Assembly: GCF_034321785.1 (NCBI RefSeq)
Contig: NZ_JAXLPB010000005.1
Span: forward strand, 1-64,000
Length of the DNA: 64,000 nucleotides
From: Fulvimarina uroteuthidis
GTDB lineage: Bacteria > Pseudomonadota > Alphaproteobacteria > Rhizobiales > Rhizobiaceae
Direction: 5' to 3'
In this document: positions 27,867 to 37,222 of the stretch, piece by piece
Numbering within the stretch: the stretch's first letter is position 1
Layout of the letters: every line of letters begins with the position of its first letter
Made by a program: the position numbers and the translations under genes
Notes under the pieces: model-generated
Told to the model about the DNA's origin: nothing
What the model saw: the letters and a program-made list of their open reading frames with translations, nothing else
The model's database searches: none

Positions 27867-29330
27867 ATGCCGACCGAAATTTTGATGCCCGCCCTCTCGC
27901 CGACCATGGAAGAGGGCACGCTGGCCAAGTGGGTCAAGAACGTTGGCGACAAGGTCGAACCCGGCGACGTCATCGCCGAGATCGAAACCGACAAGGCCAC
28001 GATGGAAGTCGAGGCGGTCGACGAGGGGACGCTCGGCAAGATCCTCGTCGAGGCCGGCACGGAGAATGTGAAGGTCAATGCCGCCATCGCCATTCTTCTG
28101 GCCGAAGGCGAAAGCGAGGGTGATCTCGACAAGGCCGGTGGCTCGGACGAAAGCGACAGGCAGTCCTCGCAGCCCGTCAGCACGAAGTCCGACGACGAGC
28201 CGGTTGCCCACAGCGGCGATCAGGCACGCGGTGCCGCGACGGTCACGCCGCTCGAGCAGCGCCGCGTTCCGGCGGAAGGCAAGACGCATCCGGACGTCGA
28301 GGACGACGAGGGTCCGTTCGGCCAGGAGATCCCCGAAGGCACGGAAATGGTCTCGACGACCGTTCGCGAAGCGTTGCGCGACGCCATGGCCGAAGAGCTT
28401 CGTCGCGACGAAACCGTCTTCGTCATGGGCGAGGAGGTCGCCGAATATCAGGGCGCCTACAAGATCACGCAGGGGCTGCTCGACGAGTTCGGCGCGCGCC
28501 GCATCGTCGATACGCCGATCACCGAGCATGGCTTCGCCGGTCTCGGCGTCGGCGCGGCGTTCGGCGGCCTGCGTCCGGTTGTCGAGTTCATGACCTTCAA
28601 CTTCGCGATGCAGGCGATCGACCAGATCATCAATTCCGCGGCCAAGACGCTCTACATGGCCGGCGGCCAGATGGGCTGTCCCATCGTGTTCCGCGGGCCG
28701 AACGGTGCGGCCGCGCGCGTCGCGGCCCAGCACAGTCAGGACTACGCGTCCTGGTACAGCCACGTGCCGGGCCTCAAGGTCGTTCAGCCGTTCACGGCGG
28801 CGGACGCCAAGGGCCTGCTGAAATCCGCGATCCGCGATCCGAACCCGGTGGTCTTCCTGGAGAACGAGATCCTCTACGGTCATTCCTTCGACATTCCGAA
28901 GGTCGACGACTGGACCGTCCCGATCGGCAAGGCGCGCGTCCACCGCAAGGGAAGCGACGTCACCATCGTGTCCTGGTCGATCGGCATGACCTATGCCATC
29001 AAGGCGGCCGAGGAGTTGGCGAAAGAGGGGATCGAGGCGGAAATCATCGATCTTCGCACGATCCGTCCCCTCGATATGCCGGCCGTCGTGCGGTCGGTGA
29101 AGAAGACCAACCGGTGCGTGACCGTTGAAGAGGGCTTCCCGCAGAACTCGGTCGGCGGCCATATCGCCTCCGAGCTGATGGTTCAGGCCTTCGACTATCT
29201 CGACGCACCTGTCCTGAAGGTCGCCGGCAAGGACGTTCCGATGCCGTATGCGGCCAATCTCGAGAAGCTTGCGCTGCCGTCGGTCAAGGACGTGATCGAT
29301 GCGGTCAAAGCGGTCTGCTACCGGAACTGA
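27867..29330 (+). CDS. pdhB: Pyruvate dehydrogenase E1 component, beta subunit with lipoyl domain
   Basis: The E1 beta chain of 487 residues, about 130 longer than the standard subunit because an N-terminal lipoyl domain (about residues 1-80) precedes it. The lipoylation lysine is in ETDKATMEVEA. A flexible Ser/Asp-rich linker (to about residue 150) leads into the transketolase-type beta domain (MGEEVAEYQGAYKITQGLLD onward). This fusion is characteristic of alphaproteobacteria. The lipoyl domain is nearly identical to that of PdhC encoded 2 kb downstream, pointing to domain duplication. The gene lies between pdhA and an SRPBCC gene. Confidence 0.97.
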   Translation: MPTEILMPALSPTMEEGTLAKWVKNVGDKVEPGDVIAEIETDKATMEVEAVDEGTLGKILVEAGTENVKVNAAIAILLAEGESEGDLDKAGGSDESDRQSSQPVSTKSDDEPVAHSGDQARGAATVTPLEQRRVPAEGKTHPDVEDDEGPFGQEIPEGTEMVSTTVREALRDAMAEELRRDETVFVMGEEVAEYQGAYKITQGLLDEFGARRIVDTPITEHGFAGLGVGAAFGGLRPVVEFMTFNFAMQAIDQIINSAAKTLYMAGGQMGCPIVFRGPNGAAARVAAQHSQDYASWYSHVPGLKVVQPFTAADAKGLLKSAIRDPNPVVFLENEILYGHSFDIPKVDDWTVPIGKARVHRKGSDVTIVSWSIGMTYAIKAAEELAKEGIEAEIIDLRTIRPLDMPAVVRSVKKTNRCVTVEEGFPQNSVGGHIASELMVQAFDYLDAPVLKVAGKDVPMPYAANLEKLALPSVKDVIDAVKAVCYRN

Positions 29331-29334
29331 TCTG

Positions 29335-29835
29335 ATGGTTCGGATGTCGTCGAACGACAATGAAAGCGTCACGCGGGAGAACGGTCGGCTGGAGATCCGG
29401 AAGGATATCGCGGCCTCGCGCGAAACCGTGTGGCGCTGTCTCACCCAGCCGGCTTGCCTGAAGAGCTGGTGGCGGGACAATATCGAGTTCGAACCGAAGG
29501 ATGGTGGGCGGTTTGTCGAACCGTGGATCGATCCGACCGGCCGCAACCGCGTGACGAAGGCGCAGGTGACATCGTTTCATCCGCCCGAGGGGTTCGTCAT
29601 GGTTTGGGCCGACGCGGACTGGACGTTCGATACGGTGGTGACGGTCACCTTGACCGATACGAACGAGGGCACACGGGTCACGATCGAACATCAGGGCTGG
29701 GAAAAAGCGCCCGAGCCGGACCGCTCGACGTTGCTTCTGGACCATCAGGACGGCTGGGACAACCGTCTCGACAAGCTTGCGACGCATGCCGAAACCCATT
29801 TCGGACAGACGTCCGGGCCCAAGCGGAAGCACTGA
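29335..29835 (+). CDS. SRPBCC (AHSA1-like) domain protein
   Basis: A 166-residue START-superfamily protein: EIRKDIAASRETVWRCLTQP at the start, LKSWWRDNIEFEPKDGGRFV in the middle, and an amphipathic C-terminal helix. AHSA1-like proteins bind hydrophobic ligands or Hsp90-type partners; no function is assigned here. It starts four bases after the pdhB stop and is clearly cotranscribed with the pyruvate dehydrogenase genes. ATG 29344 is an alternative start. Confidence 0.82.
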   Translation: MVRMSSNDNESVTRENGRLEIRKDIAASRETVWRCLTQPACLKSWWRDNIEFEPKDGGRFVEPWIDPTGRNRVTKAQVTSFHPPEGFVMVWADADWTFDTVVTVTLTDTNEGTRVTIEHQGWEKAPEPDRSTLLLDHQDGWDNRLDKLATHAETHFGQTSGPKRKH

Positions 29836-30011
29836 GATGATGGAATGCGCACGGGTTCGGCGATCGGGCGGCGGAGACGGGAAGGCAGTTTCTTCCGGCG
29901 CCGCCGGTTGCCGACGGCACGGCGCGCTTCCTCGGCCGATTTCCATCCGCCGGTTGCGTTGAGCGGCCGGCGATACAGAAAAGACGACGAAAAGATCTTT
30001 CGGAGACGACC

Positions 30012-31475
30012 ATGCCGATCAATGTGACGATGCCCGCCCTGTCTCCGACCATGGAAGAAGGCAATCTTGCCAAATGGCTGGTCGCCGAGGGCGACAAGGT
30101 GTCCGCCGGTGACATCATCGCCGAAATCGAGACCGACAAGGCGACGATGGAAGTCGAAGCCGTCGATGAGGGAACGGTCGCCAAGATCGTCGTTCCGGGT
30201 GGAACCGAAGGCGTGAAGGTCAACGAGGTGATCGCGATCCTCGCGGTCGACGGCGAAGACGTGAAGGCCGCCGCCAAATCCGGTGGCGGCAACGATCCGG
30301 CCCCGTCGGGCGACGCCGAAGGCGGCGCGATGAGCCCTGACCCGAAGGCCGACAATGCCGCAGTCGGGACGCAGGCGGATGCCAAGGATGCGTCGAAGCG
30401 CGGCGATGCGCGTCCCGAGGGCGGCGCCGCTTCGTCCGGCGATGGCGGCGAGGCCACGGCATCGTCGGGTCCGGCGCCGCGCACGGACGATGGCGACCGC
30501 GTCTTCTCCTCTCCGCTTGCCCGGCGCCTGGCCAAGCAGGCCGGTATCGATCTCGCCAAGGTCACAGGCTCGGGTCCGCATGGCCGCGTCGTGAAAGCCG
30601 ATATCGACAAAGCGAAGGAACAGGGCGTCGGCAAGGGCGCGTCCGCTGCGGACAAGGCCGGAACCGACGCGCCGAAGGCTGGCGAGGGCAAAACGCAGCC
30701 GGCGCCGGCCGCCGCGCCGAAGGGCGCGAGCGACGAAGCCATCCTCAAAATGTTCGAGGAAGGCTCCTACGAGAAGATCCCGCACGACGGAATGCGCAAG
30801 ACGATTGCCAAGCGTCTCGTGGAATCCAAGCAGACCGTGCCGCATTTCTATCTCTCGGTCGATTGCGATCTGGGTGCGCTTCTCGCCCTGCGCAAGCAGC
30901 TGAACGATGCCGCACCGAAGCTGAAGGGCGACGATGGCGAGAGGCCGGCCTACAAGCTTTCCGTCAACGACATGGTGATCAAGGCCATGGCGCTCGCCCT
31001 CAAGGCGGTGCCGACGGCGAACGTGTCCTGGACCGAAACCGCCATGCTCAAGCACAAGCACGCCGATGTCGGCGTCGCGGTTTCGATCGATGGCGGGCTG
31101 ATCACGCCGATCATCCGCCGGGCGGAGGAGAAGACCCTCTCGACCATTTCCAACGAGATGAAGGATCTCGCCAGGCGCGCGCGCTCCCGCAAGCTCCAGC
31201 CACAGGAATATCAGGGCGGCACCACGGCCGTCTCCAATCTCGGCATGTTCGGGATCGACAATTTTTCCGCGGTCATCAATCCGCCGCACGCGACGATCCT
31301 GGCGGTCGGTGCGGGCGAGGAGCGGCCGGTTGTCCGGAATGGCGAGATCAAGATCGCGACGATCATGACCGTGACCCTCTCGACCGACCACCGGGCCGTC
31401 GACGGAGCGCTCGGGGCCGAACTGATCTCGGCGTTCAAGCAGTATATCGAGAATCCCATGGGCATGCTGGTCTAG
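30012..31475 (+). CDS. pdhC: Dihydrolipoamide acetyltransferase (pyruvate dehydrogenase E2)
   Basis: The E2 core of 487 residues transfers the acetyl group to CoA. In order: an N-terminal lipoyl domain (residues 1-80, lipoyl lysine in ETDKATMEVEA), an Ala/Pro/Asp-rich linker, the peripheral-subunit-binding domain (FSSPLARRLAKQAGIDLAKV near residues 165-200), a second linker, and the catalytic domain ending in STDHRAVDGALGAEL with the active-site His and Asp. ATG 30012 has GGAGA upstream. The 176-base gap before it holds no gene. Confidence 0.97.
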   Translation: MPINVTMPALSPTMEEGNLAKWLVAEGDKVSAGDIIAEIETDKATMEVEAVDEGTVAKIVVPGGTEGVKVNEVIAILAVDGEDVKAAAKSGGGNDPAPSGDAEGGAMSPDPKADNAAVGTQADAKDASKRGDARPEGGAASSGDGGEATASSGPAPRTDDGDRVFSSPLARRLAKQAGIDLAKVTGSGPHGRVVKADIDKAKEQGVGKGASAADKAGTDAPKAGEGKTQPAPAAAPKGASDEAILKMFEEGSYEKIPHDGMRKTIAKRLVESKQTVPHFYLSVDCDLGALLALRKQLNDAAPKLKGDDGERPAYKLSVNDMVIKAMALALKAVPTANVSWTETAMLKHKHADVGVAVSIDGGLITPIIRRAEEKTLSTISNEMKDLARRARSRKLQPQEYQGGTTAVSNLGMFGIDNFSAVINPPHATILAVGAGEERPVVRNGEIKIATIMTVTLSTDHRAVDGALGAELISAFKQYIENPMGMLV

Positions 31476-31483
31476 GCGCGGCG

Positions 31484-32149
31484 ATGAAGACCGTACTCGC
31501 CTTCGGCGACTCCCTGACCTGGGGCTACGATCCCGAAACAATGCTGCGCCATGCCTTTTTCGATCGCTGGCCGAACGTCGTCGCCAAGGCACTCGGGCAC
31601 AAGGTTCGCGTGATCAGCGAAGGCCTGAACGGCCGGACGACGGCCTTCGACGACCATATGGTCCCGGCCGAGCGCAACGGCGCGAAGATCCTCCCGACGC
31701 TGCTCGCCAGCCACCAGCCTCTCGACGTGCTCGTGATCATGCTCGGCACCAACGATCTCAAGACGCACACCGGTGGTGGCCGCGTGTTCGAATCGCGCCA
31801 GGGTCTGGAGCGGCTCGTCGAGATCGCGCAATGCTTCCCCTACCAGCGCGGTTACGTTCCGCCGAAGATCCTTCTGGTCGCACCGCCCCCGTTCACGGCG
31901 ACGATGGAGCCGGACTTCTCGCTCCTGTTCGGCCATGCGGTGGACGAATCCCTGCATTTCCGTTCGGCGGTCACGAAGGTCGCCGAGGAATACGAGCTGG
32001 CAATGTTCGATGCCGGCGAGGTTTGCGAGACCTCTTCGCTCGACGGGGTGCATCTCGACGCCGAAAACACCCGGCGGCTCGGCGAAGCGCTGATCCAGCC
32101 GATCGCCCGATTGCTCGGCCTCGAGGATGACGCCGGAGCGCCGCGATAA
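31484..32149 (+). CDS. SGNH/GDSL-family hydrolase
   Basis: A 221-residue esterase/lipase-fold protein with all SGNH blocks: FGDSLTWGYD (block I serine), GLNGRTT (block II glycine), GTNDLK (block III asparagine) and DGVHLD (block V Asp/His). There is no signal peptide, so it acts in the cytoplasm. It starts 8 bases after pdhC and sits inside the pdh-lpd block, an arrangement shared by Rhizobiales, where its substrate is unknown; arylesterase-type members have this length. Confidence 0.88.
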   Translation: MKTVLAFGDSLTWGYDPETMLRHAFFDRWPNVVAKALGHKVRVISEGLNGRTTAFDDHMVPAERNGAKILPTLLASHQPLDVLVIMLGTNDLKTHTGGGRVFESRQGLERLVEIAQCFPYQRGYVPPKILLVAPPPFTATMEPDFSLLFGHAVDESLHFRSAVTKVAEEYELAMFDAGEVCETSSLDGVHLDAENTRRLGEALIQPIARLLGLEDDAGAPR

Positions 32150-32196
32150 GCCTGGCGGGTTGCCGCCGACCTGAAAACGACACGGGAGACGCCACC

Positions 32197-33651
32197 ATGG
32201 CTGATAGTTACGATATCCTGATCGTCGGCGGTGGCCCCGGCGGCTACGTCGCCGCGATCCGTGCCGCGCAACTGGGTTTCAAGACCGCTGTCGTCGAGCG
32301 CGAACATCTGGGTGGCATCTGCCTGAACTGGGGTTGCATTCCCACCAAGGCGCTGCTGCGGACGGCCGAGATCTTCCATTACGCCGAGAACGGCAAGAAC
32401 TACGGTCTCGAGATCCCCAAGCCGAGCTTCGACATCGAGGCGGTCGTCAAGCGCTCGCGCGGCGTCTCTGCGCAGCTGAACGGCGGTGTCGGCTATCTGA
32501 TGAAGAAGAACAAGATCGATGTCATCTGGGGCGAGGCGAAGATCACCAAGGCGGGCAAGGGCGCGCCGGTGGAGGTGACCGTCGGCAAGATGAAGAAGCC
32601 GGTCGTCGAGCCTCAGAACCCGGTGCCGAAGGGCGTGCTCGGCGAGGGGACGTACAAGGCGAAGCACGTCATCGTGGCGACCGGCGCGCGTCCGCGCGTT
32701 CTGCCCGGCATCGAGCCGGACGGCGACCGGATCTGGACCTATTTCGAGGCCATGAAGCCGAAATCGATGCCCAAGAGCCTGATCGTCATGGGTTCCGGCG
32801 CGATCGGCATCGAGTTCGCGAGCTTTTATCGCTTCATGGGCGCCGAGGTCACGGTGATCGAACTCCTGCCGCAGATCCTGCCGGTGGAAGACGCCGATAT
32901 CGCCAAGCTGGCCCGCAAGCAGTTCGAGAAGCAGGGCATGAAGATCATGACCGACGCCAAGGTCGCGAGCGTCGAAAAGGACGGGGACGGCGTCACGGTC
33001 ACGGTCGAGACCAAAGGCGGCAAGACCGAAACCCTGAAGGCCGAACGGTTGATTTCGGCGGTTGGCGTCCAGGGCAATATCGAGGGTCTGGGTCTGGAAG
33101 AGGCCGGGGTCGAGATCGAGCGCGGGATCGTCCGCACCGATGGTCTCGGCAAGACCAATGTCGAGGGCATCTACGCGATCGGCGACGTGGCGGGGCCGCC
33201 GATGCTGGCCCACAAGGCGGAGCACGAGGGCACGATCTGCGTCGAGGCGATCAAGGGCCTGGAACCGCATCCGATGAACAAGACCCAGATTCCAGGATGC
33301 ACCTACTGTCAGCCGCAGATCGCCTCGGTCGGCCTGACGGAGGCCAAGGCGAAGGAAGCCGGTTACGAATTGAAGGTCGGGCGATTCAATTTCACCGGCA
33401 ATGGCAAGGCCATCGCCCTCGGAGAGCCCGAGGGAATGGTGAAGACGATCTTCGACGCCAAGACCGGCGAGCTGCTCGGCGCCCATCTTGTGGGTGCGGA
33501 GGTGACCGAGCTCATCCAGGGCTTCGTCATCGCGATCGGACTGGAAACCACCGAGGAAGACCTCTTCCACACCTGTTTCCCGCACCCGACATTGTCGGAA
33601 ATGATGCACGAAGCCTCGCTCGACGCCTATGGGCGCGTGATCCATCAGTGA
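32197..33651 (+). CDS. lpdA: Dihydrolipoamide dehydrogenase (E3)
   Basis: FAD enzyme reoxidising lipoyl groups of E2 with NAD+. It has 484 residues: FAD fold ILIVGGGPGGYVAA, redox-active disulphide GGICLNWGCIPTKALL, NAD fold MGSGAIGIEFASF near residue 200, and the C-terminal His-Glu pair in HTCFPHPTLSEMMHE. A short insertion after residue 115 (KMKKPVVEPQNPVPKG) is typical of the pdh-linked rhizobial E3. The ribosome site is CGGGAGA. Confidence 0.97.
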   Translation: MADSYDILIVGGGPGGYVAAIRAAQLGFKTAVVEREHLGGICLNWGCIPTKALLRTAEIFHYAENGKNYGLEIPKPSFDIEAVVKRSRGVSAQLNGGVGYLMKKNKIDVIWGEAKITKAGKGAPVEVTVGKMKKPVVEPQNPVPKGVLGEGTYKAKHVIVATGARPRVLPGIEPDGDRIWTYFEAMKPKSMPKSLIVMGSGAIGIEFASFYRFMGAEVTVIELLPQILPVEDADIAKLARKQFEKQGMKIMTDAKVASVEKDGDGVTVTVETKGGKTETLKAERLISAVGVQGNIEGLGLEEAGVEIERGIVRTDGLGKTNVEGIYAIGDVAGPPMLAHKAEHEGTICVEAIKGLEPHPMNKTQIPGCTYCQPQIASVGLTEAKAKEAGYELKVGRFNFTGNGKAIALGEPEGMVKTIFDAKTGELLGAHLVGAEVTELIQGFVIAIGLETTEEDLFHTCFPHPTLSEMMHEASLDAYGRVIHQ

Positions 33652-33751
33652 GTTCATGACGGAGCGGTGGAAATCGCGGGAAGCGCCTTGCCTCGCCGGA
33701 CATTCACCTATCTGCCGTCGTGGTACAACAAACGCATAGAGGATACACAAC

Positions 33752-34000
33752 ATGGGTTGGCTTGCAGCTATTGTCGTCGGCGGTCTCGCCGGCTGGCTCG
33801 CGGAAAAGGTCATGAAGAGCGATATGGGGCTCCTCATGAACATCATTCTCGGCATCGTCGGTGCGATCGTGCTGAGTCTCGTCCTGCAGTTGACGGGCCT
33901 CGGTGCCGGCGCCGGTGCTTCGTTCTCGTTCGCCTACCTCATCACCGGTTTCGTCGGTGCATGTCTCCTGATCTTCATTTTCCGTCTGGTCCGTCGCTGA
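33752..34000 (+). CDS. GlsB/YeaQ/YmgE-family small membrane protein
   Basis: An 82-residue inner-membrane protein with three hydrophobic segments and Gly-rich helices (MGWLAAIVVGGLAGWLAEKV, IILGIVGAIVLSLVLQL, ITGFVGACLLIFIFRLV). The family was once called transglycosylase-associated and is often stress-induced; its function is unknown. It lies between lpdA and lipA in the usual rhizobial arrangement. TACACAAC precedes the ATG and no clear ribosome site is visible, but family length and content support the start. Confidence 0.88.
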   Translation: MGWLAAIVVGGLAGWLAEKVMKSDMGLLMNIILGIVGAIVLSLVLQLTGLGAGAGASFSFAYLITGFVGACLLIFIFRLVRR

Positions 34001-34052
34001 CGCGACCATTCTGCTGATTGCGTCGAGCGCGAGCGGAGCTTAGATACACATC

Positions 34053-35027
34053 ATGGTTACGGTGCTCGACAATCGTTCCGAAGCCGGGGTCAAGCCTCGG
34101 CTCCGGCACCCCGAAAAAGCTCATCGGCCGGATGCGGCCGCGAGCCCCCCGAAGCCGGACTGGATTCGCGTGCGCGCGCCCGTCGGCAAGGGGTTTCAGG
34201 AAACTCGGGACATCGCCCGCTCGAACGGGTTGGTGACGGTCTGTGAGGAGGCGGGGTGCCCCAATATCGGCGAGTGCTGGGACAAGAAGCACGCCACCTT
34301 CATGATCATGGGCGGCATCTGCACACGCGCCTGCGCGTTCTGCAACGTGGCGACCGGCATGCCCCATCCGCTCGATCAGAGCGAGCCCGAAAGCGTCGGC
34401 CGGGCCGTCGCGAAGATGGGTCTCAATCACGTCGTCATCACATCGGTCGACCGCGATGATCTTCCCGACGGCGGCGCCGAGCATTTCGTCCGCACGATCC
34501 GGGCCATCAGGGCTTCGGCGCCGGGCACGTCGATCGAGATCCTGACGCCGGATTTCCTGCGCAAGCCCGGCGCCCTGGAAGCCGTGGTCGCGGCCAGGCC
34601 CGACGTCTTCAACCACAATCTCGAGACGGTGCCGTCGAAATATCTGACCGTCCGTCCGGGTGCGCGCTATTTCCATTCGATCCGGCTTCTGCAGCAGGTC
34701 AAGGAGCTCGACCCGACGATCTTCACGAAGTCCGGCATCATGGTCGGCCTCGGCGAGGAGCGCGGCGAGGTTCTGCAATTGATGGACGACCTGCGATCGG
34801 CCGACGTCGACTTCCTGACCATCGGTCAATATCTGCAGCCGACCAAGAAGCATCATCCCGTCATACGCTACGTGACCCCGGACGAGTTCAAATCGTTCGA
34901 GACCGTCGCGTTCGCCAAGGGCTTCCACATGGTCGCGGCAAGTCCCCTGACCCGCTCGTCGCACCATGCCGGCGAGGATTTCGAACGATTGAAGGCCGCT
35001 CGTCTGGCCAAGATGAGAGCTGCGTGA
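34053..35027 (+). CDS. lipA: Lipoyl synthase
   Basis: A radical-SAM enzyme inserting two sulfurs into protein-bound octanoyl chains, completing the cofactor of PdhB and PdhC encoded upstream. The auxiliary cluster ligands are in CEEAGCPNIGEC (near residues 66-77) and the SAM cluster in CTRACAFC (near 91-98). The C-terminal serine motif SSHHAGEDF is present. The 324 residues match the family. It is followed after 9 bases by the Coq10/RatA gene. Confidence 0.97.
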   Translation: MVTVLDNRSEAGVKPRLRHPEKAHRPDAAASPPKPDWIRVRAPVGKGFQETRDIARSNGLVTVCEEAGCPNIGECWDKKHATFMIMGGICTRACAFCNVATGMPHPLDQSEPESVGRAVAKMGLNHVVITSVDRDDLPDGGAEHFVRTIRAIRASAPGTSIEILTPDFLRKPGALEAVVAARPDVFNHNLETVPSKYLTVRPGARYFHSIRLLQQVKELDPTIFTKSGIMVGLGEERGEVLQLMDDLRSADVDFLTIGQYLQPTKKHHPVIRYVTPDEFKSFETVAFAKGFHMVAASPLTRSSHHAGEDFERLKAARLAKMRAA

Positions 35028-35036
35028 AGCCGTCCG

Positions 35037-35495
35037 ATGCCGCAATTTGAATCGACACGCCGTGTCTCGCATACCGCCGACGAGATGTTCCGCCTCGTCG
35101 CCGACGTCGAGGCATATCCGCAGTTCCTTCCGCTCTGCAAAAGCCTGAGCGTTCGCTCCGAGCGTGAGCGGGACGGAAAGACCCTGCTCGTCGCGGATAT
35201 GACCGTGGCCTACAAGATGGTCCGGGAGACCTTCACGAGCCAGGTGATGCTGAAGCCGGACGAACGTCGGATCGACGTGAAATATGTCGATGGGCCGTTC
35301 CGCTATCTCGACAATCGCTGGACGTTCGAGCCGGTGGGCGAGGCCGAATGCGACGTTCACTTCTACATCGATTACGAGTTCAAGAGCCGTACGCTCGGCA
35401 TGCTTATGGGGTCCATGTTCGACTATGCCTTCCGGCGCTTCGCCAAGGCGTTCGAAGACCGGGCCGACGCGGTCTACGGCAGACCACAGGGCTGA
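35037..35495 (+). CDS. Coq10/RatA-type SRPBCC protein
   Basis: A 152-residue START-fold protein, beginning with the pattern PQFESTRRVSHTADEMFRLV and containing the family segment VEAYPQFLPLCKSL. Family members are ubiquinone-binding chaperones (Coq10) or the RatA ribosome-association toxin. In alphaproteobacteria the protein next to lipA is usually regarded as the Coq10 type. ATG 35037 lies nine bases beyond lipA. It converges with pncC. Confidence 0.85.
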   Translation: MPQFESTRRVSHTADEMFRLVADVEAYPQFLPLCKSLSVRSERERDGKTLLVADMTVAYKMVRETFTSQVMLKPDERRIDVKYVDGPFRYLDNRWTFEPVGEAECDVHFYIDYEFKSRTLGMLMGSMFDYAFRRFAKAFEDRADAVYGRPQG

Positions 35496-35522
35496 CCGTC
35501 TCGCCGCAAGGACCCGCAGGTT

Positions 35523-36017
35523 TCAGGACGTGCGGGACACGGCGGCAAGCAAAAGCCGAAGCGCGGTTTCGACGCTCTTGCGACGGATCGTCCCCCGGTC
35601 GAGATCGCCGAAACGCTCTTCCCGATGGACTGTGTCGCCTGCCGACGCGCAGCCGAAATGGACGAGGCCGACGGGCTTTCGCTCCGTCCCCCCGCCCGGT
35701 CCCGCGACCCCGGTCACCGACAGGCACACGTCGACGCCGGCTCGCGCCCGGCCGCCTTCCGCCATCAGCCTTGCGACAGGCTCCGAGACGGCGCCGTGAT
35801 CCGCGAGCGTTTGCGGATCGACGCCGACGAGATCGATCTTCGCCTGGTTCGAATAGGTGACGAAACCCCGGTCGACGACCGCGGACGATCCGGGGATCTC
35901 GGTCAGTGCGCCGGCAACCAGCCCGCCCGTGCAGGATTCGACCGTTGCGATGGTCCAACCGACGGCCGTGAAATCCTCGATCACCTGCCGGGCGAGATCG
36001 TATGTGGCCCTGTCCAT
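35523..36017 (-). CDS. pncC: CinA C-terminal domain protein (NMN amidohydrolase type)
   Basis: A 164-residue stand-alone CinA C-terminal domain, in proteobacteria a nicotinamide mononucleotide deamidase in NAD recycling. Motifs are TVESCTGGLVAGALTEIPGS near residues 22-41, YSNQAKIDLVGV, and SVTGVAGPGGGT near 105. ATG 36017 overlaps the ispDF stop, so the two genes are cotranscribed and coupled. Confidence 0.9.
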   Translation of the reverse strand: MDRATYDLARQVIEDFTAVGWTIATVESCTGGLVAGALTEIPGSSAVVDRGFVTYSNQAKIDLVGVDPQTLADHGAVSEPVARLMAEGGRARAGVDVCLSVTGVAGPGGGTERKPVGLVHFGCASAGDTVHREERFGDLDRGTIRRKSVETALRLLLAAVSRTS

Positions 36018-37222
36018 CAGTCGGTCTCTCCGTAGGCGACCGAAGCCGTCGCGATGGCCGCGATGCCTTCGCGTCGTCCGACGAAGCCGATGGTCTCGTT
36101 CGTCGTCGCCTTGACGGAGACGCGCTCCATCGAGAGCCGAAGGCAATCGGCAATCGCCTGACGCATTGCATCGCGATAGGGCGCAATCTTCGGCGCTTCG
36201 CAGATGAGAGAAATATCGGCATTCATGATTCGGCCCCCGGCCTTGGTGACGATATCGCGGGCACGTTCGAGAAAGATCCGCGAGGGCGCGCCGCGCCATT
36301 GCGGATCGCTCGGCGGAAAATGATCGCCGATGTCGCCTGCGCCGCACGTTGCCAGCAGCGCATCGGTCAAGGCATGGAGGCCGACATCGGCATCGGAATG
36401 GCCCGACAGCGTCTGATCGTGCGGGATCTCGACGCCGCAGAGCGTGACCTGCTCGCCCGCGACGAGCTGGTGGACATCGTAGCCATTGCCGGTGCGCACG
36501 TCGATCTTGTGTGTCATGGCGGATCTCTCTCTCAGCCTGGCATCGGCCAGCTCGATGTCGCGCGCGCTGGTCAGCTTGATATTGTCCGGTTCCCCGTCGA
36601 CGAGGCGCACCGCAAGTCCGGCCCATTCGGCGATCGAGGCATCGTCGGTGAACGCGGTTTGCGTGTCCCGTCGGGCCCGTTCATGGGCGGCGAGGATGGG
36701 CAGATAGGGGAAGCCCTGCGGCGTCTGGGCGGCGTAGAGGCCGGACCGGTCGATCGTCGCGGCGACGAACCCGCCATCGCCCCGCTTCAAGGTATCGGAG
36801 ACGGCGATGACGGGCAGGGCGCCCGCGTCTGGCGTGACGGCTTGCGCCACGCGGTCGATGAGGCTCGGGGTCGCGAAAGGGCGCACCGCATCGTGGATGA
36901 GGACCGTTTGCGGCCCGTTCTGCTTCAGGGCGAGCAGCCCGTTGCGCACGGAGGCCTGCCGCGTCGCGCCGCCATCGACGAGGGTCAGCGTCGGGAAATC
37001 GGCCATGGTCGGCAGGCTTTCGGCAAGGCGCCCCCGATCGTCCGGGTTCGTCACGAGGACGACCCGCGACACCGAAGCGTGATGCGCGAACAGTTCGACC
37101 GTCCGGGCCAGAACGGTCTGTCCGCCGACAGTGCGAAACTGCTTCGGACCCAGGGGATGGTCCCCCGCCCGCACGCCGCGTCCGCTCGCGACGATGATCG
37201 CCGCCACTTCGTTTCTGCTCAT
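36017..37222 (-). CDS. ispDF: Bifunctional IspD/IspF isoprenoid synthesis enzyme
   Basis: A 401-residue fusion acting twice in the MEP pathway. The N-terminal IspD part (about 1-230) makes CDP-methylerythritol from MEP and CTP: AAIIVASGRGVRAG and DGGATRQASVRNGL. The C-terminal IspF part (about 245-400) forms the cyclodiphosphate: zinc ligands in GYDVHQLV, then HSDADVGLHALTDALL and KATTNETIGFVGRREG. The intermediate IspE step is encoded elsewhere. ATG 37222 (MSRNEVAAIIVASG) is the family-like start; the frame extends to 37300. Confidence 0.96.
   Translation of the reverse strand: MSRNEVAAIIVASGRGVRAGDHPLGPKQFRTVGGQTVLARTVELFAHHASVSRVVLVTNPDDRGRLAESLPTMADFPTLTLVDGGATRQASVRNGLLALKQNGPQTVLIHDAVRPFATPSLIDRVAQAVTPDAGALPVIAVSDTLKRGDGGFVAATIDRSGLYAAQTPQGFPYLPILAAHERARRDTQTAFTDDASIAEWAGLAVRLVDGEPDNIKLTSARDIELADARLRERSAMTHKIDVRTGNGYDVHQLVAGEQVTLCGVEIPHDQTLSGHSDADVGLHALTDALLATCGAGDIGDHFPPSDPQWRGAPSRIFLERARDIVTKAGGRIMNADISLICEAPKIAPYRDAMRQAIADCLRLSMERVSVKATTNETIGFVGRREGIAAIATASVAYGETD

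Noticed and set aside
26763..29546. 927-codon minus-strand frame opposite pdhA-pdhB
   Set aside because: No domains are visible and it covers two recognised genes on the other strand.
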